Assembly (NCBI RefSeq): GCF_043876835.1
Contig: NZ_JBAWJZ010000007.1
Span: 62,001-126,000, forward strand
DNA: 64,000 bases
DNA from: Yeosuana sp043876835
Lineage (GTDB): Bacteria > Bacteroidota > Bacteroidia > Flavobacteriales > Flavobacteriaceae
Direction: 5' to 3'
The position numbers were made by a program, and so were the translations under genes. Positions 26,604 through 35,254 of this stretch are shown here, one piece after another (within the stretch, counting starts at the first letter, position 1; each line of letters begins with the position of its first letter). The notes under the pieces are model-generated. The model worked only from the letters and a program-made list of their open reading frames with translations. It made no database searches and was not told the origin of the DNA.

Positions 26604-26643
26604 GATGAAAAAATTAAATATTAATATTCTGTCATTTATTATA

Positions 26644-26676
26644 CAAACATAATAAAAAAAATCTATTAAATGCAAA
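26644..26676 (-). promoter_or_regulatory. Promoter of the spr cluster
   Basis: On the minus strand TTTG (26676-26673) is followed after 21 bases by TATGTTTG (26651-26644), matching the Bacteroidota -33 TTG and -7 TAnnTTTG elements. Transcription would begin near 26638, leaving about a 35-base leader before the ATG at 26603. This also argues against the longer frame start at 26738. No other element is clear in the 396-bp gap up to 26999 apart from a terminator; a 21-codon protein-like fragment at about 26841-26908 has no start codon. Confidence 0.6.
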
Positions 26677-26940
26677 TTTAATCGGTAAAATGCATCTTTT
26701 TTTAATTTAAGGAATTTTTTTGTAGAATATTTCAACATTTATGTCGATAAAAATTAATCAATATGATAAAATCGTTAATTAATTTCTAAAAAAGTTTTAA
26801 ATGAATTTGAATGTTCAATAAAATGCTATTTATAAATTATTGAAAGAGAACCATATAAAGCAGAAACTATACCCGAAGATTTAATAAGAAGAAAAAATGC
26901 TGATCAATAATTGTTAACAACACAATCTATATAAAATAAA

Positions 26941-26978
26941 AAAGCTCTATTTAAAACCAATGTCTTAAATAGAGCTTT
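26941..26978 (-). terminator. Rho-independent terminator after the 148-aa hypothetical gene
   Basis: A perfect 14-bp stem, AAAGCTCTATTTAA (26941-26954) with TTAAATAGAGCTTT (26965-26978), encloses a 10-base loop. On the minus strand it is followed by a T-rich run, 22 bp beyond the stop codon at 27000. T runs on both sides make it potentially bidirectional. Confidence 0.88.
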
Positions 26979-26999
26979 TTTTTAAGTTGAATTTTATAA

Positions 27000-27446
27000 T
27001 TAATGAAATTCACTATACTCGTGAAGCGATTTTAATGTTTCTTCATAAAATAAAATAGCTGCTATCAATTTGCTAGTATCAGAATAGGGCAGCATTGTTT
27101 GCTGAAATTCTGTTGACTTTTTAAGATACTCCTGTGTTGCATCAAATTCATCATCTAACATATTCCTATTATCTTTATTATCAGGAATCCCTAAAGAAGT
27201 CATTGTTACACCTGGCTTAGTTGCAAAGGCTATATAAGGTAAAGTTTTTATAAGTACTTCAATTCGCTCAATATATAAACCTAACAATTCCCCTTTTTGC
27301 ATACGCTCTAATTCTTCTTTATCATGATATTTGGTTATAGAAACCTTATCACTAATAATACTTTTAGGTTCATTCTTTTTTTGAGCAAAACCAATATTTA
27401 CCATTAACAAAAAAACCAAACTGAAAAAAATAATTTTTCTATTCAT
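27000..27446 (-). CDS. Secreted hypothetical protein, 148 aa
   Basis: A signal peptide is clear (MNRKIIFFSLVFLLMVNIGFA, then QKK). The mature part of about 127 residues is mostly helical and charged (YHDKEELERMQKGELLGLYI, then IERIEVLIKTLPYIAFATKP), without cysteines or a recognised motif. Predicted to be periplasmic or outer-surface. It is monocistronic: its own promoter (27472-27501) and a strong terminator (26941-26978) flank it. I do not recognise a family; it has the look of a conserved flavobacterial protein of unknown function. Confidence 0.7.
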   Translation of the reverse strand: MNRKIIFFSLVFLLMVNIGFAQKKNEPKSIISDKVSITKYHDKEELERMQKGELLGLYIERIEVLIKTLPYIAFATKPGVTMTSLGIPDNKDNRNMLDDEFDATQEYLKKSTEFQQTMLPYSDTSKLIAAILFYEETLKSLHEYSEFH

Positions 27447-27471
27447 ATCTATATGTAATAAATTAACAAAA

Positions 27472-27501
27472 CAAATTTATGTAATTAATCGTTAAAAACA
27501 A
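27472..27501 (-). promoter_or_regulatory. Promoter of the 148-aa hypothetical gene
   Basis: On the minus strand TTG (27501-27499), 19 bases, then TAAATTTG (27479-27472) fit the Bacteroidota consensus for both elements and spacing. The start codon is 26 bp downstream. Confidence 0.6.
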
Positions 27502-27646
27502 TCATTTTATCGAATTTATTTAACAAAAAAAATGATTTTTAAATATATGTAATACTAATCCTACTTAATATGCTATACCCTTCCAGAATAAAAAAGCATT
27601 TTATAAAAATATAATTCAGGTGTCATTCAAAAATAAAAAATAGGGG

Positions 27647-27654
27647 TACTTTTG
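27647..27654 (+). promoter_or_regulatory. Candidate -7 box of the thioesterase gene
   Basis: TACTTTTG matches TAnnTTTG. The start codon is only 17 bp further on, so the leader would be about ten bases. No convincing TTG is found at the -33 position. Confidence 0.4.
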
Positions 27655-27670
27655 TTTTATAATTTATTTT

Positions 27671-28057
27671 ATGCAATTTTTTGAATCTCACATAATAGTA
27701 AATCCTGATGATTTAGATGAATTAAATCATGTCAATAATGTTAGATATGTACAATGGGTTCAGGAAGTTGCCAAAGAGCATTGGCTGCATCGTGCTTCAA
27801 CAGACATGCTTAAAAATTATTATTGGGTGATGATAAACCATTGTATTGAATATAAAAATTCGGCGTTTTTAAATGATGCCATCCAACTTAAAACCTATAT
27901 CAAAAGCTCTAAAGGACCTATTTCAAATCGTATTGTAGAAATTACCAATAGTCAAAACGGTCAGCTTTTAGCAAAATCTGAAACTAAATGGTGTTTAATT
28001 AATGCCCAAACCAATAAACCCGTTAGAATTACATCAGAAATAACAGATTTATTCTAA
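27671..28057 (+). CDS. Hotdog-fold acyl-CoA thioesterase, 4HBT family
   Basis: The 128-residue protein is a single hotdog domain. The N-terminal pattern VNPDDLDELNHVNNVRYVQW contains the D-x-(N/H)-x-HVNN-x-xY motif of 4-hydroxybenzoyl-CoA thioesterase-like proteins, followed by the long central helix (VQEVAKEHW). It should hydrolyse acyl-CoA thioesters in the cytosol as a tetramer; the acyl group is not predictable. The next gene starts 141 bp downstream and encodes an unrelated lipoprotein. Length and motif are typical, so the family call is firm. Confidence 0.85.
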   Translation: MQFFESHIIVNPDDLDELNHVNNVRYVQWVQEVAKEHWLHRASTDMLKNYYWVMINHCIEYKNSAFLNDAIQLKTYIKSSKGPISNRIVEITNSQNGQLLAKSETKWCLINAQTNKPVRITSEITDLF

Positions 28058-28198
28058 GAATCCATCATAAAAAATAATCATTATTAAAAGGTAACTTTTA
28101 TATTTGTTTAATGAAATACACAATAACCCATTACGTAAAGCAAAGAAATGTTTAGTTGTGTTATTTCATTTGAGCTCTAAATCAATAATTTTGAACTG

Positions 28199-29761
28199 AT
28201 GAAACGCATTTTATATTACATTCTTACTTTTTCAATTTTATTACTTTGGAGTTCTTGCAGAAAAGATTTTCAGTTTTCAGCAAGCACAGGAAACCTTCAA
28301 TTTTCAAAAGACACCGTTTATCTTGATACCGTTTTCACCAATATAGGTTCCAGTACTTATAACTTAAAAGTGTACAACAGAAGTAATGAAGATATATTAA
28401 TTCCAACTGTTAGATTAGGTTTAGGGGAAGCTTCAGCCTACCGATTAAATGTTGATGGTATGCCTGGTAAAACTTTTGAAAACGTTCAAATTCTTGCCAA
28501 AGACAGTTTATATATTTTCATAGAAACAACAGTTGATATTGCTAACGTCTCAAATGCCAATCAGTATTTATACACAGACCAAATTGAGTTTGATGCCGGC
28601 AGTAATCTTCAAAAAGTAGAACTGGTTACATTAATTCAAGATGCTGTGTTTATTTATCCAAACAGAGATAATACTACAAAAGTTATAGAAACCTTAACCT
28701 TAAATATTGATGGAGAACAAGTGGAAACCGATATTCAAGGAAGAGAATTATTACCTGAAGAACTAACCTTTACCAACGAAAAACCTTATGTCATTTATGG
28801 GTATGCAGCGGTTCCAAATAGTGAAACCTTAACCATTGATGCTGGCGCACGTTTACATTTTCATAATAATTCCGGACTTTTGGTTACAGATGGTGCATCT
28901 ATAAATATAAATGGTGCATTTAGTACCGACCAGGATTTATTAGAAAATGAAGTCATTTTGGAAGGCGACCGTTTAGAACCCAGTTTTTCTGATACTCCAG
29001 GACAATGGAGTGCTATTTGGCTTTTAGATGGAAGTATTAATAACTCCATTAATTACACTACTATAAAAAATGCCACAGTTGGTATTTTGTGCGATGGTAA
29101 TCCCAATGAAATCTCAAATAAACTTAACGTTGCCAATACCCAAATATATAATTCAAGTGCCTTTGGAATTCTGGGAAGAAACACCTCAATTGCTGGTGAA
29201 AATGTGGTGATTAACAATTCAGGGCAGTCATCATTTGCAGGAACAATTGGTGGTAAATATAATTTTACACATTGCACCATTGCCAATTACTGGAATAATG
29301 GTTTCAGGCAATTTCCATCGGTATTGTTAAACAATTTTATTGTTGATGCCGATAACACGGCGATTCTTACTGATTTAACCGAAGCCAATTTTAATAATTG
29401 CATTATTTACGGCAATGATAACCCCGAGATTTTACTGGATGAAATTCAGGATGATGCCGTGGCTTTCAATTTTAAATTCACAAACTGTTTAATACGTTTT
29501 GATAATAGCAGTAATACCTTTACTGGTGCCAATTATGATTTTAATGATACCACGCATTATGAAAGTGTTATTTTTAATCAAGACCCAGATTTTAAAGATA
29601 CTGAATCAAACCAATTAATGATTGGCGATAATTCTGCGGCTAATAACCAAGGGAACACCATATTTTCAAACCAGGTGCCATTTGATATTTTAAACGTAAA
29701 CAGAGCAACCACACCAGATTTGGGAGCTTACCAACACATCACCTTTCCAGAGGATAATTAA
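28199..29761 (+). CDS. Surface lipoprotein with right-handed beta-helix
   Basis: The 520-residue product opens with a lipoprotein signal (ILTFSILLLWSSC, Cys at residue 20). Residues about 25-115 resemble an Ig-like, choice-of-anchor module (TVFTNIGSSTYNLKVYNRSN). From about 190 onward it shows beta-helix features: LTIDAGARLHFHNNSGLLVT, GQWSAIWLLDGSINNSINYT, then Asn-rich coils and NNCIIYGNDNPEIL. The end, TPDLGAYQH, is typical of choice-of-anchor Q beta-helix lipoproteins. It is probably on the outer membrane, facing outward. No catalytic residues are evident and the ligand is unknown. It stands alone on the plus strand. Confidence 0.75.
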   Translation: MKRILYYILTFSILLLWSSCRKDFQFSASTGNLQFSKDTVYLDTVFTNIGSSTYNLKVYNRSNEDILIPTVRLGLGEASAYRLNVDGMPGKTFENVQILAKDSLYIFIETTVDIANVSNANQYLYTDQIEFDAGSNLQKVELVTLIQDAVFIYPNRDNTTKVIETLTLNIDGEQVETDIQGRELLPEELTFTNEKPYVIYGYAAVPNSETLTIDAGARLHFHNNSGLLVTDGASININGAFSTDQDLLENEVILEGDRLEPSFSDTPGQWSAIWLLDGSINNSINYTTIKNATVGILCDGNPNEISNKLNVANTQIYNSSAFGILGRNTSIAGENVVINNSGQSSFAGTIGGKYNFTHCTIANYWNNGFRQFPSVLLNNFIVDADNTAILTDLTEANFNNCIIYGNDNPEILLDEIQDDAVAFNFKFTNCLIRFDNSSNTFTGANYDFNDTTHYESVIFNQDPDFKDTESNQLMIGDNSAANNQGNTIFSNQVPFDILNVNRATTPDLGAYQHITFPEDN

Positions 29762-29850
29762 GACTTTTACAAGAAACAAAACAATATCTCGAAGGTTTGA
29801 AAAATACTCACAACTGCGTATAGCCTTTATAAGCTGAAAACCCTAACTTC

Positions 29851-29900
29851 GTTTAACTGCAGATATAAACAATAAAAAAGTTCATATCATCGCATTAGGC
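29851..29900 (+). repeat. attC-like hairpin, left side of a two-gene segment
   Basis: The 50-bp element starts GTTTAAC (29851-29857), a perfect fit to the integron R'' box RYYYAAC, and ends ATTAGGC (29894-29900), one base off the R' box GTTRRRY. Between them TGC pairs with GCA, and GATAT with ATATC, so the single strand folds as a long imperfect hairpin, as attC sites do. No integrase gene is in the window. The call is inference from structure. Confidence 0.4.
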
Positions 29901-29919
29901 AACATTTGAAATAAACATT

Positions 29920-30054
29920 ATGGGAAAACAACCAACAAGACCAAATCCGACTCCTAAACCGAGTAAGCCACAACCTACTCCAAAACATATTCCTTTAAAA
30001 AGAGATTCTCCACCTCCCGACAGAAAAGGAAGTCCAAGACCTCCTAAAAAGTAA
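29920..30054 (+). CDS. Proline-rich 44-aa peptide
   Basis: An ATG at 29920, 20 bp after the attC-like hairpin, opens a 44-codon frame beginning MGKQPTRPNPTPKPSKPQPT and ending SPRPPKK. About a third of the residues are proline and about a fifth are Lys or Arg; there is no signal peptide or hydrophobic segment. The low-complexity PxP pattern suggests an unfolded or binding peptide. Its 3' end overlaps the convergent membrane-protein gene by 11 bp (30044-30054). Coding status is supported by the compact position within the segment and the non-random composition, but no family is recognised. Confidence 0.5.
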   Translation: MGKQPTRPNPTPKPSKPQPTPKHIPLKRDSPPPDRKGSPRPPKK

Positions 30055-30499
30055 AAAGGAAATAGTACATTATTAAAATTAAACCGACAAACATTAATCC
30101 CATACTTACATAATTAAATTTATCTGTAAGATTTGAGAATTTTTCTGCTTTTCGGTCAAACTCCTTTATTTCAGCTTTTTCTTTTTCATTTATTTTGTCT
30201 CCTGCATCAATTTCAGCTTGACACATTAGAAAATCTTCTTTATTTGCTTTATATCCGAAAAGTTGAGATATAAAGTTTATAATAATTCCGAATAAAAACA
30301 AACCTCCCGAAATTCTGACCAACAAACTTATATCTTGACTTTTATCGGACAAGTATTTAATCGTTTCCAAACAAACATAAATTCCAGCTCCACAAATAGA
30401 AACTATTAAAAGGTCAATTCTCTGAATACTATAAAACATTCCTTCCCAAGAAAGTTTTTGTCTGTCTTTTGCTTTACTCATTTTGATATTATTTTTCAT
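30044..30499 (-). CDS. Small membrane protein, 151 aa, three transmembrane segments
   Basis: The product has two membrane helices in the first half (LIVSICGAGIYVCLETI and ISGGLFLFGIIINFISQLFG), a charged helical stretch (residues about 90-120, with GDKINEKEKAEIKEFDRKAE) and a third helix at the C-terminus (GLMFVGLILIMYYFLFTF). The first ATG gives MKNNIKMSKAKD; the inner one at residue 7 is equally plausible. No family is recognised. It is convergent with the proline-rich peptide gene, and both lie between attC-like hairpins, a setting typical of mobile cassettes. Function unknown. Confidence 0.7.
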   Translation of the reverse strand: MKNNIKMSKAKDRQKLSWEGMFYSIQRIDLLIVSICGAGIYVCLETIKYLSDKSQDISLLVRISGGLFLFGIIINFISQLFGYKANKEDFLMCQAEIDAGDKINEKEKAEIKEFDRKAEKFSNLTDKFNYVSMGLMFVGLILIMYYFLFTF

Positions 30500-30534
30500 C
30501 GTAATTTAGTTAATTTCTGACAAATAAAAACTTT

Positions 30535-30667
30535 GCCTAACACCATATAAAAATAATTGCTGTTTTTAGGCTTAACCAAAGGGCGTTGCTGTTTTTCTAC
30601 ATCTGATTTTCCTGCGGAAAATCCTCGCACGCAAAACCTCAACTATTGTTATACATAAACGTTTAGC
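30535..30667 (+). repeat. attC-like element, right side of the two-gene segment
   Basis: The 133-bp element begins GCCTAAC (30535-30541, fits RYYYAAC) and ends GTTTAGC (30661-30667, one base off GTTRRRY). Inner arms, with ATAAAAATAATTG near 30547-30559 and CAACTATTGTTAT near 30639-30651, are complementary at 11 of 13 positions. The centre holds a perfect hairpin GATTTTCC-TGC-GGAAAATC (30605-30623). It lies in the 351-bp gap 30500-30850, which otherwise shows no gene. Confidence 0.4.
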
Positions 30668-30850
30668 TAATCTTGTTTTTTACGTTATGATACTCTTTGG
30701 GTTAAATTTTAAATTATGGTATTTGTGAATACTTTCTATTAGCAACTCATCCTTTTTAAAACAAAATAGAAAGCGATATTGAAAATTCGTATAAGTAATT
30801 AAAAACCCTTAAGAAAAAAATGATTAGGAAAAGATGAAATCAAAAGCTAT

Positions 30851-32149
30851 CTAAGGAGTTAAAGTAGCTAATGCATTTTTAGCAAGATTAGTTTTTGAAT
30901 TTGTCTTACTAAAAACATCAGTTACTATTTTATAAATGTCTGGTATTACTGTTTTTGCTAGTTTAGAATTACTATTTAAAAGAACACAAATACCCAAATC
31001 GGAGTCAGGATATACTGCAATTTCATTTCTGTAACTATTAACACTTCCACCATGATGCAACATGGTTTTTTCCTCATTATTTTCTAAAAATTTATGAATT
31101 CTCCACCCAAATCCATAATAAGAACTTACATGCCCTGGCCAATGTTGATAGTATTTGTTGTTTTCCTTAATTTCTATAAATGGGTTAAAAGCTTCCTGTA
31201 AAGCAGATTTGTTTATTATTTCAGGATGATGTCCTAATAATAACTCCATCCATTTAGCCATATCAATTGCACTGGCGTTGATACCTCCAGCTGCAATGGC
31301 ATTGTAATAATTATGGTTAAGTTTTAAAGGCCTCCAACTATTACGGCTTTTAGAATGTGGCAAAGCAACATTTTTTGTGTCTTGTAAAGTTTGATAATCC
31401 ATTGAAACAGTATTCATTTCTAAAGGTTTAAAAAACCTATTATTCAACAATGTACTAATATCTTGATGCGTTGTTTTTTGCATGATCTCGCCACTAAGTG
31501 CAAACATAGCATTCTGATAGCTATACATCTTACCTGGCTTACTGATAGGAGCAATCGATTTAAATCGTGTGGCAATTTCAGTTAATGCTAATCCAGCTTC
31601 AACAAGATTGGTGTAACTATGGTAAGGTGCTCCCGAAGTTTGCGATAAAATAGTAGCAAGTGTAATTTGATTGGTATTCGTGCTGTCTCCTAATTGAAAA
31701 TTTGGGATAAAATCGCTCACCTTATCATTCCAATCCAATAAACCTTCGCTTTTTAATTTAGCCGCCAAAACTCCTGCAAACCCTTTTGATATAGATCCTA
31801 GTCTAAATACGGTTTCCTTGTTAACTTTATCATTAAGTTTAATATTTCTTTTACCAAACCCTTCAGAAATTACGATAGAATCACCTTTAACAATACTTAC
31901 TCCAGCACCTACAATATCTCCTGAAGCTATGGCACTTTTAAAATATGCAACAAGAGCCTCATTTAATTCTTCCTTTTGTGCTTCATATATTTTAATCTCA
32001 TTTTGATTGACTTGAATTTTATCAATTTTGTTAGTAGAAATAACTACTGCTTTGTCTGGAGCAATAACAGATCTAACAACACTTAATGTGATCAAAAAGA
32101 AAGTAAAAATTAAAAAAGCAGGTTTTTTGAATATTTTGAATATATACAT
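30851..32149 (-). CDS. Serine hydrolase, class C beta-lactamase / penicillin-binding fold
   Basis: The frame is open to 32185, but the ATG at 32149 places a signal or anchor segment (IFKKPAFLIFTFFLITLSVV) at the N-terminus and gives 432 residues. The three active-site motifs of the family are visible: SISK in RLGSISKGFAG (about residue 120), Y-x-N in MYSYQNAMF, and an HGG (KTG equivalent) in MLHHGGSVNSYR. These enzymes are D-alanyl peptide or ester hydrolases in the periplasm; true beta-lactamase action cannot be inferred. It stands alone, with a 238-bp gap to glyA. Substrate unknown. Confidence 0.85.
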   Translation of the reverse strand: MYIFKIFKKPAFLIFTFFLITLSVVRSVIAPDKAVVISTNKIDKIQVNQNEIKIYEAQKEELNEALVAYFKSAIASGDIVGAGVSIVKGDSIVISEGFGKRNIKLNDKVNKETVFRLGSISKGFAGVLAAKLKSEGLLDWNDKVSDFIPNFQLGDSTNTNQITLATILSQTSGAPYHSYTNLVEAGLALTEIATRFKSIAPISKPGKMYSYQNAMFALSGEIMQKTTHQDISTLLNNRFFKPLEMNTVSMDYQTLQDTKNVALPHSKSRNSWRPLKLNHNYYNAIAAGGINASAIDMAKWMELLLGHHPEIINKSALQEAFNPFIEIKENNKYYQHWPGHVSSYYGFGWRIHKFLENNEEKTMLHHGGSVNSYRNEIAVYPDSDLGICVLLNSNSKLAKTVIPDIYKIVTDVFSKTNSKTNLAKNALATLTP

Positions 32150-32344
32150 AAGCAAAATGCCATTTAGGTTTGGGTTCGATACCACGAATATAGGACGAAA
32201 TACTTATATAATCGATGAAAAGCCTATTTTTTTTTAAACTATAACATTTATTTGCCTTTTAATAAAGAATATGCTTACAATTAATTGTATATGATAGGTA
32301 TTCCCTTTTAGTAATAACTAGCAAATTGTTAATATCAAAAAAAA

Positions 32345-32363
32345 ATCCTGCATAAAGCAGGAT
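32345..32363 (-). terminator. Rho-independent terminator of glyA
   Basis: The inverted repeat ATCCTGC (32345-32351) and GCAGGAT (32357-32363) with loop ATAAA is followed on the minus strand by a run of T, 25 bp past the glyA stop. Confidence 0.88.
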
Positions 32364-32387
32364 CCCTTTGTCGTCTTTATATAAATA

Positions 32388-33659
32388 CTATGCAAACAAT
32401 GGTTTACCTTTCATCATCTTATTAACTTTAACTTTCACAGCTTCTAAAACCGCTTCATCTTCAAAATTAGCAATCACTTCATCAATCAAGTCTACAATAG
32501 CAGCCATATCATTTTCTTTTAAACCTCTGGTTGTTACTGCAGCAGTACCCACACGAATTCCTGATGTTACAAATGGTGATTTATCATCAAAAGGCACCAT
32601 ATTTTTATTTACGGTAATATCTGCCTTTACCAAAGCTTGTTCGGCATCTTTACCAGAAATATTTTTGTTGCGTAAATCGATCAACATCATATGGTTATCG
32701 GTTCCACCAGAAATGATGTTATACCCTTTACTTACCAAAGCTTTTGCCATAGCATCAGCATTTTTCTTTACTTGTAAAATATAGTGCAAAAACTCATCGG
32801 TTAATGCTTCACCAAAAGCAATAGCTTTAGCTGCAATAATGTGTTCTAATGGTCCACCTTGATTTCCAGGAAATACTGCAGAATCCAATAATGCTGACAT
32901 TTTTTTCAAACTGCCATTTTTTAGAGTCTGTCCAAATGGGTTATCAAAATCTTGTCCCATCATAATCATTCCACCACGTGGTCCACGCAACGTTTTGTGT
33001 GTAGTAGTAGTCACAATATGGCAATGTGGTAATGGATCGTTTAAAATACCTTTAGCAATTAAACCTGCAGGATGTGAAATATCTGCCATTAAAATAGCAC
33101 CAACGCTATCAGCAATTTCTCTGAAACGCTTAAAATCAATATCACGAGAATAAGCAGATGCGCCAGCAATAATTAATTTTGGCTGCTCTTTTGCAGCAAT
33201 TTCTTGTATTTTATCATAGTTTAAAACACCAGTCTCCTGCTCTACTCCATAAAATACCGGATTGTAAAGTTTACCAGAAAAATTTACCGGAGATCCGTGA
33301 GTTAAATGTCCGCCATGAGATAAATCAAATCCTAAAATTTTATCACCAGGTGTTAAACAAGCATGATACACAGCAGTGTTAGCCTGACTTCCAGAATGTG
33401 GTTGTACATTCACATATTCTGCATTAAACAAAGTTTTTGCTCTGTCAATGGCAATTTGCTCAACCTCATCTACTACTTCACAACCACCATAATAACGCTT
33501 TCCTGGGTATCCTTCAGCATATTTGTTTGTTAACACAGAACCCGCTGCTTCCATTACTTGGTTGCTCACAAAATTCTCAGATGCAATAAGTTCAATACCA
33601 TGTAATTGGCGTTCTTTTTCAGCTTGAATAAGTTCAAAAATTTGTTCGTCGCGTTGCAT
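32388..33659 (-). CDS. glyA: Serine hydroxymethyltransferase
   Basis: The 423-residue protein matches GlyA along its length: IELIASENFVSNQVMEAAGS at the start, YAEGYPGKRYYGGCEVVDEV, the NVQPHSGSQAN segment, DISHPAGLIAKG, and the PLP-lysine motif TTTTHKTLRGPRGGMI. It converts serine and tetrahydrofolate to glycine and methylenetetrahydrofolate, feeding one-carbon metabolism in the cytosol. It is monocistronic: a strong terminator follows, and a TATTTTTG box (minus strand, 33688-33695) precedes it. It is divergent from the fumarylacetoacetase gene with 202 bp between. Confidence 0.97.
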   Translation of the reverse strand: MQRDEQIFELIQAEKERQLHGIELIASENFVSNQVMEAAGSVLTNKYAEGYPGKRYYGGCEVVDEVEQIAIDRAKTLFNAEYVNVQPHSGSQANTAVYHACLTPGDKILGFDLSHGGHLTHGSPVNFSGKLYNPVFYGVEQETGVLNYDKIQEIAAKEQPKLIIAGASAYSRDIDFKRFREIADSVGAILMADISHPAGLIAKGILNDPLPHCHIVTTTTHKTLRGPRGGMIMMGQDFDNPFGQTLKNGSLKKMSALLDSAVFPGNQGGPLEHIIAAKAIAFGEALTDEFLHYILQVKKNADAMAKALVSKGYNIISGGTDNHMMLIDLRNKNISGKDAEQALVKADITVNKNMVPFDDKSPFVTSGIRVGTAAVTTRGLKENDMAAIVDLIDEVIANFEDEAVLEAVKVKVNKMMKGKPLFA

Positions 33660-33687
33660 AAAATTAATTTCTAGTTAAATAATTCGG

Positions 33688-33695
33688 CAAAAATA
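33688..33695 (-). promoter_or_regulatory. Candidate -7 box of glyA
   Basis: Minus strand reads TATTTTTG, a TAnnTTTG match, 29 bp before the glyA start. A -33 TTG at the usual distance is not evident. Confidence 0.4.
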
Positions 33696-33819
33696 ACAAA
33701 TAGATTAGTTAAATTCCCTAAAAAACATATATTTACTTATAAGTTCTTAACCGTTTTATCAACGATTAAAATAAACTTAAAATTTAAGCCTTTTATTCCA
33801 TTAAAATGAAAAAAATGTG

Positions 33820-33827
33820 TAGGTTTG
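33820..33827 (+). promoter_or_regulatory. Candidate -7 box of the fumarylacetoacetase gene
   Basis: TAGGTTTG fits TAnnTTTG, 35 bp before the ATG at 33862. No clear TTG -33 element is seen. Confidence 0.42.
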
Positions 33828-33861
33828 AATAGAATTTAATAATAATAAACTAAAAAACGTC

Positions 33862-35145
33862 ATGCCAATATCAGCTAATAATCCAGATAGAAAGTCGTGG
33901 TTACATGTGGATAAAAACTCTGATTTTCCTATACAGAATATTCCTTTTGGAGTTTTTCTTACCCGTGATGACATCATTACTATTGGAAGCCGTATTGGTG
34001 ATACAGCGATAGATCTTGGTGCCTTACATCAACTGGGGTATTTTGATGGGATTCCTTTAACCGATGATATTTTTCTTCAAGATACTTTAAATGATTTTAT
34101 TGCTGATGGGAGAAAAACCTGGAGAGCTGTTAGAAACAGAATAGCAGATATTTTTGATTCAGAAAACCCAATTCTTAAAAACAATAAACAACATAAGGAA
34201 ATTGTTCTTTTCAGATTGGACGAAATTGAGATGCAATTACCTGTTCAAATTGGAGATTACACCGATTTTTATTCAAGTATTGAGCATGCCACTAATGTAG
34301 GAAGCATGTTTAGAGACCCAAATAATGCCCTGCTTCCTAACTGGCTTCATATTCCAGTAGGTTATCACGGAAGAAGTTCATCCATCATTCCTTCAGGAAT
34401 TCCTATACACAGACCTCAAGGACAAACCTTTGCTGAAGGCGCTCAAGAGCCAACATTTGGTCCTTCAAAATTGGTGGATTTTGAATTGGAAATGGCTTTT
34501 ATTACAACAGATGCCAATGATTTAGGGGAACCAATTCCAGTTAATGAAGCTGAAGAATATATTTTTGGATTGGTTTTGTTTAACGATTGGAGCGCCAGAG
34601 ATATTCAAAAATGGGAATACATTCCATTGGGTCCCTTTTTATCTAAAAACTTTGCCTCGTCTATTTCACCTTGGATAGTAACTTTAGATGCTTTAGAACC
34701 ATTTAGAGTTGAAGGACCAAAACCTATAAAGCCTCAATTACCTTATTTACAATATAAAGGCAAAAAAAGTTTTGACATTAGTTTAGAAGTAGCTATTCAA
34801 CCCAAAGGTGCTAAAGAAACCATTGTTTCAAAAACCAATTTAAAATATATGTATTGGAACATGTCTCAGCAACTGGCGCATCATACCGTTAACGGTTGCC
34901 CCGTAAATTCTGGCGACATGATGGGAAGTGGTACTATTTCTGGACCAACACCAGATTCGTATGGATCCATGCTTGAATTAACATGGCGCGGTGAAAAGCC
35001 TATCAAAATGAAAGATGGAACAGAACGAAAGTTTATCAACGATAATGATACGGTTATAATGCGTGGGCATTGTGAAAAAGATGGAACAAGAATAGGTTTT
35101 GGTGAAGTTTCTACCAAATTATTACCTGTTTATACAAAGAAATAA
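33862..35145 (+). CDS. fahA: Fumarylacetoacetase
   Basis: The 427-residue product has the full-length FAH layout: an N-terminal SH3-like part (FPIQNIPFGVFLTRDD), then the catalytic domain with DYTDFYSSIEHATNVGSMFR, HIPVGYHGRSSSIIPSG, the metal-binding ELEMAFI and FNDWSARDIQKWEYIPLGPF, and the C-terminal GSGTISGPTPDSYGSMLEL. It hydrolyses fumarylacetoacetate to fumarate and acetoacetate, the last step of tyrosine breakdown, as a cytosolic metal-dependent dimer. No other tyrosine-degradation gene is in the window. A terminator at 35169-35202 closes the unit. Confidence 0.96.
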   Translation: MPISANNPDRKSWLHVDKNSDFPIQNIPFGVFLTRDDIITIGSRIGDTAIDLGALHQLGYFDGIPLTDDIFLQDTLNDFIADGRKTWRAVRNRIADIFDSENPILKNNKQHKEIVLFRLDEIEMQLPVQIGDYTDFYSSIEHATNVGSMFRDPNNALLPNWLHIPVGYHGRSSSIIPSGIPIHRPQGQTFAEGAQEPTFGPSKLVDFELEMAFITTDANDLGEPIPVNEAEEYIFGLVLFNDWSARDIQKWEYIPLGPFLSKNFASSISPWIVTLDALEPFRVEGPKPIKPQLPYLQYKGKKSFDISLEVAIQPKGAKETIVSKTNLKYMYWNMSQQLAHHTVNGCPVNSGDMMGSGTISGPTPDSYGSMLELTWRGEKPIKMKDGTERKFINDNDTVIMRGHCEKDGTRIGFGEVSTKLLPVYTKK

Positions 35146-35168
35146 TTTAATTTTGTATTTAAATAAAA

Positions 35169-35202
35169 AACCCTCAAATGAATAATTTGGGGGTTCTTTT
35201 TT
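35169..35202 (+). terminator. Rho-independent terminator of fahA
   Basis: AACCCTCAAAT (35169-35179) pairs with ATTTGGGGGTT (35185-35195) with one wobble, a 5-base loop and a following T-rich run. It lies 23 bp past the stop. Confidence 0.88.
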
Positions 35203-35254
35203 ATTTTTTGGCATTAAAATTGAATTTTAGAAGTAAAACCCAAAATATAAGCAT

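Noticed and set aside
25290..26738. Longer start at 26738 for the beta-helix gene
   Set aside because: The extra 45 residues lack signal-peptide logic and contain the promoter region; the ATG at 26603 is better.
26841..26908. Protein-like 21-codon fragment ending NADQ-stop near the spr promoter
   Set aside because: It is preceded immediately by a stop codon, has no start codon and no family; at most a relic.
32368..32784. Plus-strand 138-codon frame opposite glyA
   Set aside because: It lies wholly within the glyA gene and terminator and reads as an antisense shadow.
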